44,477 nucleotides of DNA from Betaproteobacteria bacterium (GTDB lineage Bacteria; Pseudomonadota; Gammaproteobacteria; Burkholderiales; Usitatibacteraceae). The DNA lies in NCBI GenBank assembly GCA_025362135.1, contig JANYHZ010000146.1, positions 1 to 44,477 of the forward strand, given 5' to 3'. This document shows, one piece after another, positions 18,411 to 27,979 of this stretch. The first letter of the stretch is position 1, and every line of letters starts with the position of its first letter. The position numbers and the translations under genes were made by a program. The notes under the pieces are model-generated. The model searched no databases and had not been told where the DNA came from. It saw only the letters and a list, made by a program, of their open reading frames with translations.

Positions 18411-18440
18411 AGGGCGCGGCAACGCGCCCTTTGTTTTTTT
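18411..18440 (+). terminator. Rho-independent terminator after fimV
   Basis: A perfect 8-bp GC-rich stem (AGGGCGCG / CGCGCCCT) with a GCAA tetraloop is followed by TTGTTTTTTT. It lies 22 bases after the fimV stop and 11 bases before truA, separating fimV from truA-trpFBA-accD or attenuating readthrough. Confidence 0.92.
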
Positions 18441-18451
18441 GGTGGAGATGT

Positions 18452-19261
18452 ATGCGCGTCGCACTCGGCCTGGAATATCGCGGCACTCAATACTGTGGCT
18501 GGCAGACCCAATTGGCCGGATGTGCAGTACAGGATCACCTTGAACGCGCGCTCGAAAAATTCCTGGGTGAGTCTGTCGGCACAATATGTGCCGGGCGGAC
18601 TGATACCGGCGTGCACGCCCTGCTACAAGTGGTGCATCTGGACACTGACATAAAACGGGAAGATATGTCCTGGGTGCGGGGCACCAACACCGGTCTTCCG
18701 ACCGACATTCGGGTGTTATGGGCGAAACAGGTCGCGCCGGACTTTCATGCGCGATTTTCTGCGGTGTCACGCACCTATCGCTATCTGCTGCTCAACGACC
18801 CGGTCGATTGCGCCACGTTTAACGGCATGGTCGGCTGGTTTCACACGCCTCTGGACATTGAAAAAATGCGGGCTGCCGCCAAAATGTTGTTGGGTGAGCA
18901 CGATTTTTCTGCCTACCGTGCGGCCGATTGCCAAGCTAAGTCTCCTGTCAAAACGATGCTGGAGACGAGCATTGAGCCTCTGGCGCGTGGCGGCTGGGAA
19001 GCGGATAACGAACAATTGATGGTCTTTACACTGCGCGGCAATGCTTTCTTGCACCATATGGTACGCAATATCGTCGGCGAACTCGTTTACGTCGGTTCCG
19101 GTCGGCGAAGCCTTGCCGAATTTCGCGAGATTTTCGATGGGCGCGACCGTACGCGCGCTGCCCCGACGTTTGCGCCCGACGGTCTCTATCTGTGCAGTAT
19201 CGAGTACGATGAACGTTTCGGCCTGCCGGCCGTCCGCATACGCCACCCATTCGGATTGTAA
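18452..19261 (+). CDS. truA: tRNA pseudouridine(38-40) synthase
   Basis: TruA (269 residues; E. coli 270) isomerises uridines 38-40 in the tRNA anticodon stem-loop. The catalytic Asp51 is in AGRTDTGVHA, and the N-terminal ALGLEYRGTQYCGWQ is typical. I chose ATG 18452 because GGTGGAG at 18441-18447 precedes it; the frame extends upstream only into the fimV terminator. It is two bases before trpF and probably cotranscribed. Confidence 0.97.
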   Translation: MRVALGLEYRGTQYCGWQTQLAGCAVQDHLERALEKFLGESVGTICAGRTDTGVHALLQVVHLDTDIKREDMSWVRGTNTGLPTDIRVLWAKQVAPDFHARFSAVSRTYRYLLLNDPVDCATFNGMVGWFHTPLDIEKMRAAAKMLLGEHDFSAYRAADCQAKSPVKTMLETSIEPLARGGWEADNEQLMVFTLRGNAFLHHMVRNIVGELVYVGSGRRSLAEFREIFDGRDRTRAAPTFAPDGLYLCSIEYDERFGLPAVRIRHPFGL

Positions 19262-19263
19262 AG

Positions 19264-19902
19264 ATGACACGCACACGCACCAAAATCTGCGGCATCACGC
19301 GTATTGAAGACGCGCTTTGTGCCGCGAGCGCAGGTGCCGATGCCATTGGACTGATTTTTTATGCAGGCAGTCAGCGAGCTGTGACAATCGAGCAGGCGAT
19401 ACCCATCTCAAATGAGTTGCCGCCGTTCGTGTCGACTGTGGCGCTGTTCGTAAATGCACCGCAAAAAGAGGTCGATGACGTGATTGCCCGCGTGCGACCC
19501 ACAATCCTGCAGTTTCATGGTGATGAAAATCCGGGTTTTTGTTCGCAATTTGGCATGCCATTTCTCAAGGCCATCCGTGTCGGCGGAAAGATGACCGCCG
19601 ACGATTTGTTAGAATACGCAGAGAAATTCAGCGCTGCGCGCGCATTGCTGCTGGACACCATGTCACACGGGTTGTACGGCGGCAGCGGCAAGGTTTTCGA
19701 CTGGCAGGTGATACCCCATGAAATGCGACACCATATCGTTCTTTCAGGCGGATTGCAGGCGGACAATGTGGCTGGCGCGATTCGGATGATCAAGCCTTGG
19801 GCGGTGGATGTTTCGAGCGGCGTTGAGGCGCAAAAAGGTGTGAAAGACCACGCCATCGTACGCAGATTTATCGAGGAAGTAAGAAATGCAGATGCAAGCT
19901 GA
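19264..19902 (+). CDS. trpF: Phosphoribosylanthranilate isomerase
   Basis: TrpF (212 residues) performs the Amadori rearrangement of phosphoribosylanthranilate in tryptophan synthesis. The catalytic pair is Cys9 (KICGIT) and Asp131 (LLLDTMS), and the phosphate-binding GGSGKVFDW is present. It begins two bases after the truA stop and overlaps trpB by 17 bp. Confidence 0.97.
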   Translation: MTRTRTKICGITRIEDALCAASAGADAIGLIFYAGSQRAVTIEQAIPISNELPPFVSTVALFVNAPQKEVDDVIARVRPTILQFHGDENPGFCSQFGMPFLKAIRVGGKMTADDLLEYAEKFSAARALLLDTMSHGLYGGSGKVFDWQVIPHEMRHHIVLSGGLQADNVAGAIRMIKPWAVDVSSGVEAQKGVKDHAIVRRFIEEVRNADAS

Positions 19903-21109
19903 AAACTACAATTTTCCCGATGCCAAGGGGCATTTCGGGCCTTATGGCGGCGTATTCGTGGCCGAGACCCTCCAAGCCGCGCTGCTTGCGCTAACGATCG
20001 AATACGAAAAGGCCAAGGCGGACCCGGCTTTCGCGGCGGAAATTCAATACGAACTCAAACATTACGTCGGTCGCCCAAGTCCGATTTATCACGCGAAGCG
20101 TCTGTCCGAAGAACTAGGTGGTGCGCAGATTTACCTGAAGCGCGAAGACCTGAACCATACCGGCGCGCACAAAGTGAACAACACGGTCGGGCAGGCAATG
20201 CTTGCACGGCGCATGGGCAAGCGGCGCGTGATCGCGGAAACGGGGGCCGGGCAACACGGTGTTGCGACGGCGACCGTTGCGGCGCGTTATGGTATGGAGT
20301 GCGTCGTGTACATGGGTAGCGAAGACATCCGCCGCCAGGCGCAGAACGTGTATCGCATGAAACTGCTCGGCGCGACGGTCGTGCCGGTTGAAAGCGGGTC
20401 AAGAACCCTGAAAGATGCCCTGAACGAAGCCATGCGCGATTGGGTTACCAATGTAGAGACTACGTTTTACATCATCGGTACCGTAGCCGGGCCGCACCCC
20501 TATCCGATGATGGTTCGCGATTTTAATTCCGTTGTCGGCAAGGAATGCCTCACGCAGATGCCCGAGATGATCGGACGCCAGCCCGATGCGGTTTTGGCTT
20601 GTGTTGGCGGCGGCTCCAATGCGATGGGTATTTTCTACGACTACATTCCTGATCGAAACGTGCGTCTGATCGGTGTCGAAGCGGGTGGCGACGGCGTTGC
20701 TACCGGCAGGCATGCGGCATCGTTGACGGCGGGATCGCCGGGAATTCTGCACGGCAACCGCACTTATCTCATTCAGGATGCCAACGGCCAGATTATCGAT
20801 ACGCATTCCGTATCCGCCGGTCTCGACTATCCGGGAGTGGGCCCGGAACACGCATGGCTTAAAGACACCAAGCGCGCCGAATACGTTGCGATCAACGATG
20901 ATGAAGCGCTCGCTGCTTTCCATCGCCTTTGCCGTACCGAAGGCATCATCCCCGCGCTGGAATCGAGCCACGCCGTTGCAGAAGCCATGAAGATCGCACC
21001 CGGCATGGCTAGGGACAAAGTGTTGCTGGTGAATCTTTCCGGACGCGGTGACAAGGATATGGCGACGGTGGCGGAGCGCTCACAAACCGTTAGCGGTGTT
21101 CCCCAGTAA
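19886..21109 (+). CDS. trpB: Tryptophan synthase beta chain
   Basis: TrpB (407 residues) condenses indole with serine using PLP. The Schiff-base Lys96 is in HTGAHKVNN and the phosphate loop is GGGSNAMG. The N-terminus matches the family ([13 protein letters not shown]). ATG 19886 or 19892 can serve as the start; both lie within trpF, implying coupling. The stop overlaps trpA (TAATG). Confidence 0.98.
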   Translation: MQMQAENYNFPDAKGHFGPYGGVFVAETLQAALLALTIEYEKAKADPAFAAEIQYELKHYVGRPSPIYHAKRLSEELGGAQIYLKREDLNHTGAHKVNNTVGQAMLARRMGKRRVIAETGAGQHGVATATVAARYGMECVVYMGSEDIRRQAQNVYRMKLLGATVVPVESGSRTLKDALNEAMRDWVTNVETTFYIIGTVAGPHPYPMMVRDFNSVVGKECLTQMPEMIGRQPDAVLACVGGGSNAMGIFYDYIPDRNVRLIGVEAGGDGVATGRHAASLTAGSPGILHGNRTYLIQDANGQIIDTHSVSAGLDYPGVGPEHAWLKDTKRAEYVAINDDEALAAFHRLCRTEGIIPALESSHAVAEAMKIAPGMARDKVLLVNLSGRGDKDMATVAERSQTVSGVPQ

Positions 21110-21918
21110 TGTCGCGCCCAGTGTCGCGAATTGCCAATACGTTTGCACGCCTCGCGAGCGAAAAGAGAAAAGCGCTCATCCCATTCGTCACAGCGGGGGA
21201 CCCGTCCCCGATGATCACCGTACCACTGATGCACGCGATGGTGGACGCCGGTGCCGATATTATCGAACTGGGGGTGCCTTTTTCAGACCCGATGGCCGAC
21301 GGCCCGGTCATACAGCGATCATCCGAGCGTGCCCTCAAGTTTGGCGTCGGCTTGAATGATGTTCTTGCTTATGTCGGTGAATTCCGCAAAACCAACCAGA
21401 TGACTCCCGTTGTTTTAATGGGCTACGCGAATCCAATTGAACGCATGGGGATGAAGGTGTTTGCCGAGCGTGCGTCCACTGCCGGTGTGGATGGCGTGCT
21501 GGTGGTGGATTATCCGCCCGAGGAGAGCCTTGGATTGCTCGAAACCATGGATGCCGCCGGTATAGACGTCATCTATCTGTTGTCGCCGACGTCATCGCCC
21601 GAGCGCATCAAACTGGTGTCGGCGGCCGCACGCGGATACATTTACTACGTCTCGCTCAAAGGGGTTTCCGGGGCTGCCAACATTGACACGAGCGATGTCG
21701 AATTGATGATCGCAAAAATAAAGGCGCAGACGAAATTACCCGTTGGTGTCGGCTTCGGTATTCGCGACGGCGACACCGCCAGGCGCATTTCCCGTTTCGC
21801 TGACGCCGTCGTTATCGGCTCGCGAATCATCCAGGAAATGGAAACGGCAACACCGGACACGGCTGTGGAAAAAGTACGCGAATTGCTCGCAGACATTCGC
21901 AAAAAGATGGATTCATGA
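21109..21918 (+). CDS. trpA: Tryptophan synthase alpha chain
   Basis: TrpA (269 residues) cleaves indole-3-glycerol phosphate and channels indole to TrpB. The catalytic Glu53 and Asp64 lie in [16 protein letters not shown], and PFVTAGDP is conserved. The start overlaps the trpB stop by one base, and the stop overlaps accD by four. Confidence 0.98.
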   Translation: MSRPVSRIANTFARLASEKRKALIPFVTAGDPSPMITVPLMHAMVDAGADIIELGVPFSDPMADGPVIQRSSERALKFGVGLNDVLAYVGEFRKTNQMTPVVLMGYANPIERMGMKVFAERASTAGVDGVLVVDYPPEESLGLLETMDAAGIDVIYLLSPTSSPERIKLVSAAARGYIYYVSLKGVSGAANIDTSDVELMIAKIKAQTKLPVGVGFGIRDGDTARRISRFADAVVIGSRIIQEMETATPDTAVEKVRELLADIRKKMDS

Positions 21919-22793
21919 GCTGGTTCAGGAAGCTGCTTCCGCCGAAGATCAAATCCAACAGTACCGCGCCAAAGAAAGCGGTACCGGAAGGATTGTGGAG
22001 CAAGTGCCAATCGTGCCAGGCGACGCTTTATTTCACCGACCTCGAAAACAACCAGCATGTTTGCCCCAAGTGCAATTACCACAACCGGATTTCGGCGCGC
22101 GCGCGACTCGATATGTTTTTCGATCCCGAAGGCCGGGCCGAGATCGGCAGTGAAGTGGTACCCATCGATACCCTAAAATTCAGGGACAGCAAAAAATACG
22201 CCGAGCGTCTCGAAGATGCCGAAAAAGCGACCGGCGAAACCGATGCGCTGGTGGTGATGCAGGGCACCGTTCTCACCGTGCCTTTGATCGCAGCGGCGTT
22301 CGAATTCAATTTCATGGGTGGTTCGATGGGTTCGGTCGTCGGCGAGCGTTTCGCGCGGGCCGTCGAAGCGTGCGCTGACGAGAAGATGCCGTTTGTGTGC
22401 TTCACGGCTTCGGGTGGTGCGCGCATGCAAGAGGGCCTGCTTTCGCTTATGCAGATGGCCAAAACGACCTCCTGTCTGCATCAACTTTCCAAAGCGCGGT
22501 TGCCGTTTATATCCGTGCTGACTGACCCGACGATGGGCGGCGTCTCTGCGAGCTTCGCGATGCTGGGCGATGTCGTCATCGGCGAACCCGGTGCCCTCAT
22601 TGGTTTTGCCGGTCCGCGGGTGATCGAGCAGACGGTTCGCGAAACCCTGCCGGAAGGTTTCCAGCGCGCCGAATTTTTGCTCGAAAAAGGTGCCATCGAC
22701 ATGATCGTTGACCGTCGGCAGATGCGCGCCAAAGTCGCGCAATTGGTGACGCTTTTGCAGAAAGAACCAGCACCGGTGATCGCCGCGATTTAA
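21915..22793 (+). CDS. accD: Acetyl-CoA carboxylase carboxyltransferase beta subunit
   Basis: AccD (292 residues) pairs with AccA to carboxylate acetyl-CoA to malonyl-CoA. The N-terminal zinc ribbon uses Cys31, Cys34, Cys50 and Cys53 (CQSC ... CPKC). The carboxyltransferase core shows [14 protein letters not shown] and SGGARMQEG. Its ATG overlaps the trpA stop (ATGA), so it is the last gene of the truA-trpFBA-accD operon. In many relatives folC follows; here it does not. Confidence 0.98.
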   Translation: MSWFRKLLPPKIKSNSTAPKKAVPEGLWSKCQSCQATLYFTDLENNQHVCPKCNYHNRISARARLDMFFDPEGRAEIGSEVVPIDTLKFRDSKKYAERLEDAEKATGETDALVVMQGTVLTVPLIAAAFEFNFMGGSMGSVVGERFARAVEACADEKMPFVCFTASGGARMQEGLLSLMQMAKTTSCLHQLSKARLPFISVLTDPTMGGVSASFAMLGDVVIGEPGALIGFAGPRVIEQTVRETLPEGFQRAEFLLEKGAIDMIVDRRQMRAKVAQLVTLLQKEPAPVIAAI

Positions 22794-22855
22794 CACGAAG
22801 AACCCCTCTGGTATTGCCGTTCGGAGCCTTTTCGGCCTGCTAGGCCCGCCGGTGC

Positions 22856-23164
22856 TTGGGTTTGAATTTTCTGCAATCTCGATGCGCATTTTTCTGCGCA
22901 AGTGTTTTATCGCGGGGTGCAGATTCGGCAAGTTTCGGCCCGATATGCGCCCCAGCCCTGATCCAGTCGCGTTTGAAGAAACTCTGGACGGAACTTACCC
23001 TCGTCGCTAAGGCGGCCAATGGCGCGGAGGCACTCGCGCTGTTCGAAGAATGCGAACCGGATGTGGTACTCGGGCTTCGGGATCAGGCTGACCTCAAGCT
23101 GAAAGGTCGCCCGGAGACGTTGCCGGTCAGTCGCAATTTCACGCATCTGTTCAAGCAGATGTAG
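22856..23164 (+). pseudogene. Remnant of a LytTR-type (AlgR/LytR) response regulator, internally deleted
   Basis: The 102-codon frame joins two ends of a known protein type. The first half contains RLKKLWTELTLVAKAANG and EALALFEECEPDVV, which match a receiver domain up to just before the phosphorylated Asp. The last third (LKGRPETLPVSRNFTHLFKQM region) matches the C-terminal end of a LytTR DNA-binding domain. The segment between (phosphoacceptor, rest of the receiver, most of LytTR, about 130-150 residues) is missing, and the first part of the receiver is not recognisable. It is probably a nonfunctional remnant in the 448-bp gap after accD. No cognate histidine kinase is present in the window. 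Confidence 0.7.
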
Positions 23165-23298
23165 CGCCCTTCGAGCAGACACGCTTCAGTGTCTGATCCG
23201 CTGGAAAACCAGCGTGATTCGCGTTCGCTCAAGGCACCGTATTGCGCGGACCTGTGGCGCGGGCATTGATGTTGCCCTCAACGTACAATGCAATCACC

Positions 23299-25167
23299 AT
23301 GGGCATCCCCCGGAACGCTGGGCAAACTTCCTTACCGGAGTCACCACCGGTCGGGAATGGTGCGTCCGAACACGAGACCCTGCTCAAGTACGAGGCGATT
23401 CTGAACAATGCTTCTGTCGGCATCGCTTTCACGAAAGATCGCGCGTTCCAGCATGCAAATCGCGCGTTTGAGGAGTTGTTTGCCTGGCCCGCTGGTGGAC
23501 TTGTCGGGCAGTCCGGCATGGCCGTTTGGGGCTCAAAGGAAGAATACGCCGAGGTTGGGAGCGTCGTTGGCCCGTTGCTCTCGCAGGGCAGATCGGTCGA
23601 GCTTGAACGCCGGATGAAGCGGCGCGATGGTACGTTGTTCTGGTGTCGACTTCAGGCGAGACCCGTCGACCCTGTCAATCCCGTGACCGGCGGCACCATT
23701 TGGATCATCGAGGATGTGGCTGAGCGCCGCCACGCGGTTGAGCGTCTGCAACAGTTGAATGAGGAACTTGAACGGCGGGTGAAGGAACGCACAGAAGAAT
23801 TGGCGCGCGCAAACGACAAACTCAAGGGGGAAGTAAACGAACGCCTCCACGCCGAGGAGCGCGCGCGCCACCTTTCGCTTCATGATGAATTGACGGGATT
23901 GCCGAACCGGCGCCTCATGCAGGACCGCCTTGCTCACGCGCTTGCACAGGCGCGCCGGGAAGGTTGGCAGGTGGCGGTGATTTTTCTCGATCTTGACCGG
24001 TTCAAGAATGTCAACGACACATTGGGTCACGCGGCAGGGGACGAGGTGTTGCGCGAAATGGCGAGACGACTTACGGCCATCTTGCGCGACAGCGACACGG
24101 TTTCGCGTGTGGGTGGCGATGAGTTCGTGGTCGTGCTGTCACACACGCAGGTCGAAACCGATCTTGCGCCCATCGCGGCAAAACTGATGGCGGAACTGAG
24201 TGCGCCCTGTACCGTCGGGGATCGCGAGCTGCACGTTACGCCGTCCATCGGTGTAAGCGTGTTTCCTGATGACGGCGACGATCCGGCGAAGCTGCTTAGT
24301 TATGCCGATGCAGCGATGTATCACGCGAAGGCTACCGGACGCAGAAACGTGCAGTTCTATGCGGCGACCATGAGTGCCGCGTTGCAAGCGCGGCTCAAGC
24401 TGGAAAACGATTTGCACTTCGCCGTTTTGCGCAATGAGCTGGAACTCTTTTACCAGCCACGCATCGATTTTTCTTCCGGTATGGTGATCGGCTACGAGGC
24501 ATTGCTGCGATGGAATCATCCGCAGGACGGCGTGATTGCGCCCGGCGCATTCATCCCGATCGCAGAGGACAGTGGACTCATCATTCCCATCGGCGAATGG
24601 GTGATTCGCGAAGCGTGCCAGCAGATGAAACGCTGGCGCGAGGCTAATTTTGCGGTGCAATCGATGTCCGTGAATCTCTCTGCGCGGCAGTTTTTCGATA
24701 GCAGCCTGCCGGAACGTGTTCACCAGGCGCTGCTTGAATCGGGGATGCGTCCCGAGCAGCTTGAGCTCGAAATCACCGAGAGTATCCTGATGGCCAATAC
24801 CGAGGAAACGATGAGCCTTTTTGCGCAGTTGAAGCGGCTCGGTGTCAAACTTTCCATCGACGATTTTGGCACCGGTTTCTCAAGTCTTGCCTATCTCAAG
24901 CGCTTCCATGTCGATAATCTGAAGATCGATCATTCCTTCGTTCGTGACATCAGTACCGACCCGGATGATGCCGCAATCGTGCGCGCGATTGTCAATCTGG
25001 CGCAGAGCCTGCAACTGCGTGTGATTGCGGAAGGTGTGGAAACCCGTGAACAGCTTGATTTTCTGGCGGCATGTGGATGCCAGGAGGCACAGGGTTTTTA
25101 TTTTGCTCGTCCACAGCCGGCAGCGGCGGTCGAACTTCGCGCGGCTTCATCGCGTGGCTGGATGTAA
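23299..25167 (+). CDS. PAS-GGDEF-EAL cyclic-di-GMP protein
   Basis: A protein of 622 residues: PAS domain (about 25-141), coiled coil (about 143-190), GGDEF domain with intact GGDEF (272-276) and upstream inhibitory I-site RDSD (263-266), and EAL domain with EALLRW (from 400) and DDFGTGFSS. It could make and degrade c-di-GMP; which activity dominates cannot be read from sequence. It lacks membrane helices, so it is cytoplasmic. The start is uncertain: ATG 23299 has TACAAT at 23284-23289 just upstream, and ATG 23269 is an in-frame alternative. Confidence 0.93.
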   Translation: MGIPRNAGQTSLPESPPVGNGASEHETLLKYEAILNNASVGIAFTKDRAFQHANRAFEELFAWPAGGLVGQSGMAVWGSKEEYAEVGSVVGPLLSQGRSVELERRMKRRDGTLFWCRLQARPVDPVNPVTGGTIWIIEDVAERRHAVERLQQLNEELERRVKERTEELARANDKLKGEVNERLHAEERARHLSLHDELTGLPNRRLMQDRLAHALAQARREGWQVAVIFLDLDRFKNVNDTLGHAAGDEVLREMARRLTAILRDSDTVSRVGGDEFVVVLSHTQVETDLAPIAAKLMAELSAPCTVGDRELHVTPSIGVSVFPDDGDDPAKLLSYADAAMYHAKATGRRNVQFYAATMSAALQARLKLENDLHFAVLRNELELFYQPRIDFSSGMVIGYEALLRWNHPQDGVIAPGAFIPIAEDSGLIIPIGEWVIREACQQMKRWREANFAVQSMSVNLSARQFFDSSLPERVHQALLESGMRPEQLELEITESILMANTEETMSLFAQLKRLGVKLSIDDFGTGFSSLAYLKRFHVDNLKIDHSFVRDISTDPDDAAIVRAIVNLAQSLQLRVIAEGVETREQLDFLAACGCQEAQGFYFARPQPAAAVELRAASSRGWM

Positions 25168-25234
25168 CGTGCAAGGAAATTTTTTATTCCGGATTGGATC
25201 GCGAAACTGCGCCACGACATTTGCCTGGCGCGGT

Positions 25235-27103
25235 ATGTCATTGTGGATTCGTGTCAGCTTGCTCGTTGTCGGCATGGGTGTGCTGCTGATCCCTGCTATT
25301 GGTATTGCCGCCCTCAGCGCCCGCGATCTCGATACGCAGTCGCTCGAGCGAAGGGTCGCCGATGACCCCCACGCGGCGATACGTGAAGGCACAATATGGC
25401 AACAACAGGGATTGACGAGTGGCGATAAGTCCCAGCAGTTGCGTGCGCTGCGCCTTCTGGTGATGGCGACAGCGCAGTTGGAGGAATCCATCCAGCTTGC
25501 GAAACTGGCGCAGCAAGGGTTGGCTCTCGCGCGGGAATTGCGGGAACCGCAGGCGGAAAGTGAGTTTCTCGCCGCCAAAGCAGTGGCGCTCTCGTCGGAG
25601 GGAAAATACCTCGACGCGCAGGTGGAGTTCGATGAGGCGATCAGCGTAGCGGGGAAGGCGGAACTGACGCGCGCCGTGACCGGCGTGATGGTTTCCAAAG
25701 CGTTCGTCTATGGGCTGCTCGGTCGTGACACTGATTCACTCGATCTGCTGTTCAAGGCACATCAGCGGTATGTGGAAATGGGTGATGACGAAAGTGCCCG
25801 CAGCACCATGTCAGCCATCGGCAACGCCTACACCCACGACCGCGCCAGCCGCGAAGATCTTCTGAAAGCATTGAGTTATCACCAGCAATCCATCAAGCCG
25901 GACGCGGAAAAAAACCGGCGGCACGACCTGGGCACAGTCTATTTCAATATGGGCGTGGTGTATCAGCGCCTGAAGGATCTGCCCAAGGCAAAGCTCTTTA
26001 TACAAAAAAGCATCACACTTTCCCGCTCGCTGAATGACCAGATCGGTATGGCATTTGGCAAATATCGGCTGGGCGTGCTGGCGGGAGAATCCGGCAAATG
26101 GGATGAAGCCCTCACGTATCTCGACAACGCGATGCCGGAATTGACCAAGGCCGGCGATGCCACCATGATCTTCAATGTTCATCGCGCTCGCGCCAAGGCG
26201 TTTGCATACCTTGATCGGCGACGTGAAAGCCTGGATGCACTGGCCAAGTCCGATGCAATTCGCAAGGGTATTGAATCGCCCTGGATCGAAGCCACCTACC
26301 TGAACGCGGCGGGCGAGGTATACGCGAGGCTGGGGGATTATGAAAAAGCCTACCGAAGCCAGGTACTCCTGCTCGACGCTGAGCGTCGTAGCGTCACTGA
26401 GGCGCGCGAAAAAGATGCAGCGGAAGTGCAGACGAGATTTGAAGTGAAGCAAAAGGAGGCCGAGAACGCCCTACTGCGTGCCCGGGAGCGTGAATCCGAT
26501 GCGCGCAGCGTAGCGCTGGTGCTGGCGCTGGTCTTGTTGTTGTTCGTGCTCGGCGGGTTGGGGCTTTACTTATTCCGCCAGGGCCAGCAGAACCGGCGAT
26601 TTTCCAACCTCGCCATGCGCGACGACCTGACGGCGTTGCCCAATCGTCGCAGCATCCTCGAGTTCGCACGTGTCCAACTGCGCGCCAGCCGCGTGGGCGA
26701 CATGCGCATGTGCCTGGCGCTAATCGATATCGACCATTTCAAAAGCATCAATGACGAGTGTGGGCACGCGGTGGGCGATGCAGTGCTGGCGGCGTTTGCA
26801 GAGCTCTGTTCCCAGCAGTTGCGCAGCAACGACAAGCTTGGACGCTACGGCGGCGAAGAATTCCTGCTCATCATGCCGGGTTCGGATCTCGCCCAGATAC
26901 CGCAGGTGTTTACCCGCCTTCGCGATAGCATCCAGTTGATGCAGGTCCCCGGCCTGCCACCAGGAAAATCGACGACGTTCAGCATGGGTGCCGTTGAAGT
27001 GACCGGACCCGCGGATGATCTGGACAAGTTGATCAAGCGTGCCGACGACGCCCTGTATCGCGCCAAGCAGGGCGGGCGGGATCGGTTTGAATTAGGGAGG
27101 TGA
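25235..27103 (+). CDS. Membrane TPR-GGDEF diguanylate cyclase
   Basis: A protein of 622 residues. Residues 1 to about 30 form a signal or anchor helix. About 60-390 is a helical TPR-like region, probably periplasmic (repeated A..Y..LG.Y..A patterns such as NAAGEVYARLGDYEKAYR). A coiled coil leads to a transmembrane helix (about 424-446) and a cytoplasmic GGDEF domain with GGEEF (539-543) and an I-site RSND (530-533). It should be an active diguanylate cyclase under feedback control. I chose ATG 25235, as the frame upstream overlaps the preceding gene. It lies 67 bp after the PAS-GGDEF-EAL gene. Confidence 0.92.
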   Translation: MSLWIRVSLLVVGMGVLLIPAIGIAALSARDLDTQSLERRVADDPHAAIREGTIWQQQGLTSGDKSQQLRALRLLVMATAQLEESIQLAKLAQQGLALARELREPQAESEFLAAKAVALSSEGKYLDAQVEFDEAISVAGKAELTRAVTGVMVSKAFVYGLLGRDTDSLDLLFKAHQRYVEMGDDESARSTMSAIGNAYTHDRASREDLLKALSYHQQSIKPDAEKNRRHDLGTVYFNMGVVYQRLKDLPKAKLFIQKSITLSRSLNDQIGMAFGKYRLGVLAGESGKWDEALTYLDNAMPELTKAGDATMIFNVHRARAKAFAYLDRRRESLDALAKSDAIRKGIESPWIEATYLNAAGEVYARLGDYEKAYRSQVLLLDAERRSVTEAREKDAAEVQTRFEVKQKEAENALLRARERESDARSVALVLALVLLLFVLGGLGLYLFRQGQQNRRFSNLAMRDDLTALPNRRSILEFARVQLRASRVGDMRMCLALIDIDHFKSINDECGHAVGDAVLAAFAELCSQQLRSNDKLGRYGGEEFLLIMPGSDLAQIPQVFTRLRDSIQLMQVPGLPPGKSTTFSMGAVEVTGPADDLDKLIKRADDALYRAKQGGRDRFELGR

Positions 27104-27764
27104 CCATCCTTTGTTCCAACTCCTTTGCGAGAGCGTCAGGGAAGGAATTCGCGTCCCGTGGGACGCGCCTGCGGAAAGTTTGGCCTATGCGGTCGGCAAC
27201 TCACCCTACGAGGGGCCGACAGGCCGGGAGAGGGAAGCCATCGTCACAGTGTTATGGAAAGGTCAATACGCCCGGCGACGGCCTGATCAAAATGGAGAGT
27301 CTCGTCGGATTCTGGCGGACCGAATCGTGTCGCTTGAACTCCCCCTGGCTGTTCCTCGGCCCCATGATGCGAGCAAACGCATAGCCTGATTCTCATCCCG
27401 GCAATAATTAGCGTACCAGACATTTTTTACTCTCATCCACCAAATGTTGGATGACACCCTGTCAACGCCAACCGCACAATTTACAGCGCCCCCCGGGACA
27501 AGCATTGCCTGCCAGGCAACGGGCACCACCGTATGGCAGGAGAAAAATGGAGGGATGGCATGCGGGATGCGTAGTCTCTACATCCCACAAATCAAATCCT
27601 ACTTGTGTGGGTAGGGACATGGCAAAAACGCTTTGTTATCGTTCCTTCCATGGAGACGTACCCGATGGGCAGGTGGCCAAGCTCACACGCGTCGGCGTAT
27701 TGCAACTCGCGGATGTTCCGCTGTTCTTTTTCCGTTAGTCGCGTGACCCGTCAGAAAGGCTCGT
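27104..27764 (+). other. 661-bp region with no convincing gene
   Basis: Several short frames exist but none matches a family I recognise. A perfect 18-bp palindrome (CGCGTCCC-GT-GGGACGCG, 27150-27167) lies 47 bases after the diguanylate cyclase stop, without a T-run. A stem-like CCCACAA / TTGTGTGGG pair occurs near 27585-27612. On the minus strand, 27605-27750 is open and reads like a protein tail (TEKEQRNIRELQYADACELG), with no start. The stretch may be decayed. Confidence 0.5.
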
Positions 27765-27911
27765 ATGAATACGATGAAATCGATACTGCTAGTGGCGAGC
27801 GTCAGTTTGGCGGGATTGGCGTTGTCGTTATGCGCTTGTGTCTTCTCAAAGGGTTGCCCGCCGGCAACGGCTGAAACGCCGGGCCAATGTACAGTCATGC
27901 ATCCAGAATAA
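27765..27911 (+). CDS. Tiny Cys-rich lipoprotein or secreted peptide candidate
   Basis: A 48-codon frame, ATG 27765 to TAA 27911. Residues 1-24 form a lipoprotein-type leader (MNTMKSILLVASVSLAGLAL then SLCAC). The likely lipidated cysteine is in LCAC. The mature part is about 24 residues, with two further cysteines (KGCPP and GQCTV). An AAAGG at 27755-27759 gives a suitably placed ribosome binding site. An internal ATG at 27774 is also possible. It precedes the broken rhodanese gene by 68 bp. The function is unknown. Confidence 0.45.
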   Translation: MNTMKSILLVASVSLAGLALSLCACVFSKGCPPATAETPGQCTVMHPE

Positions 27912-27979
27912 AAATGCCCCGATATGCGCCGCGTCGGGATGAGATTTTTTGTTCAATCCACAGCAAGACGAGGCTGACG

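Noticed and set aside
25025-25234. N-terminal extension of the TPR-GGDEF protein
   Set aside because: It overlaps the conserved EAL-domain coding sequence in another frame, and the leader helix begins right at Met 25235.
27111-27389. A 92-codon frame after the diguanylate cyclase
   Set aside because: It starts at TTG with no ribosome binding site and matches no family; an overlapping frame of similar length exists, so chance is likely.
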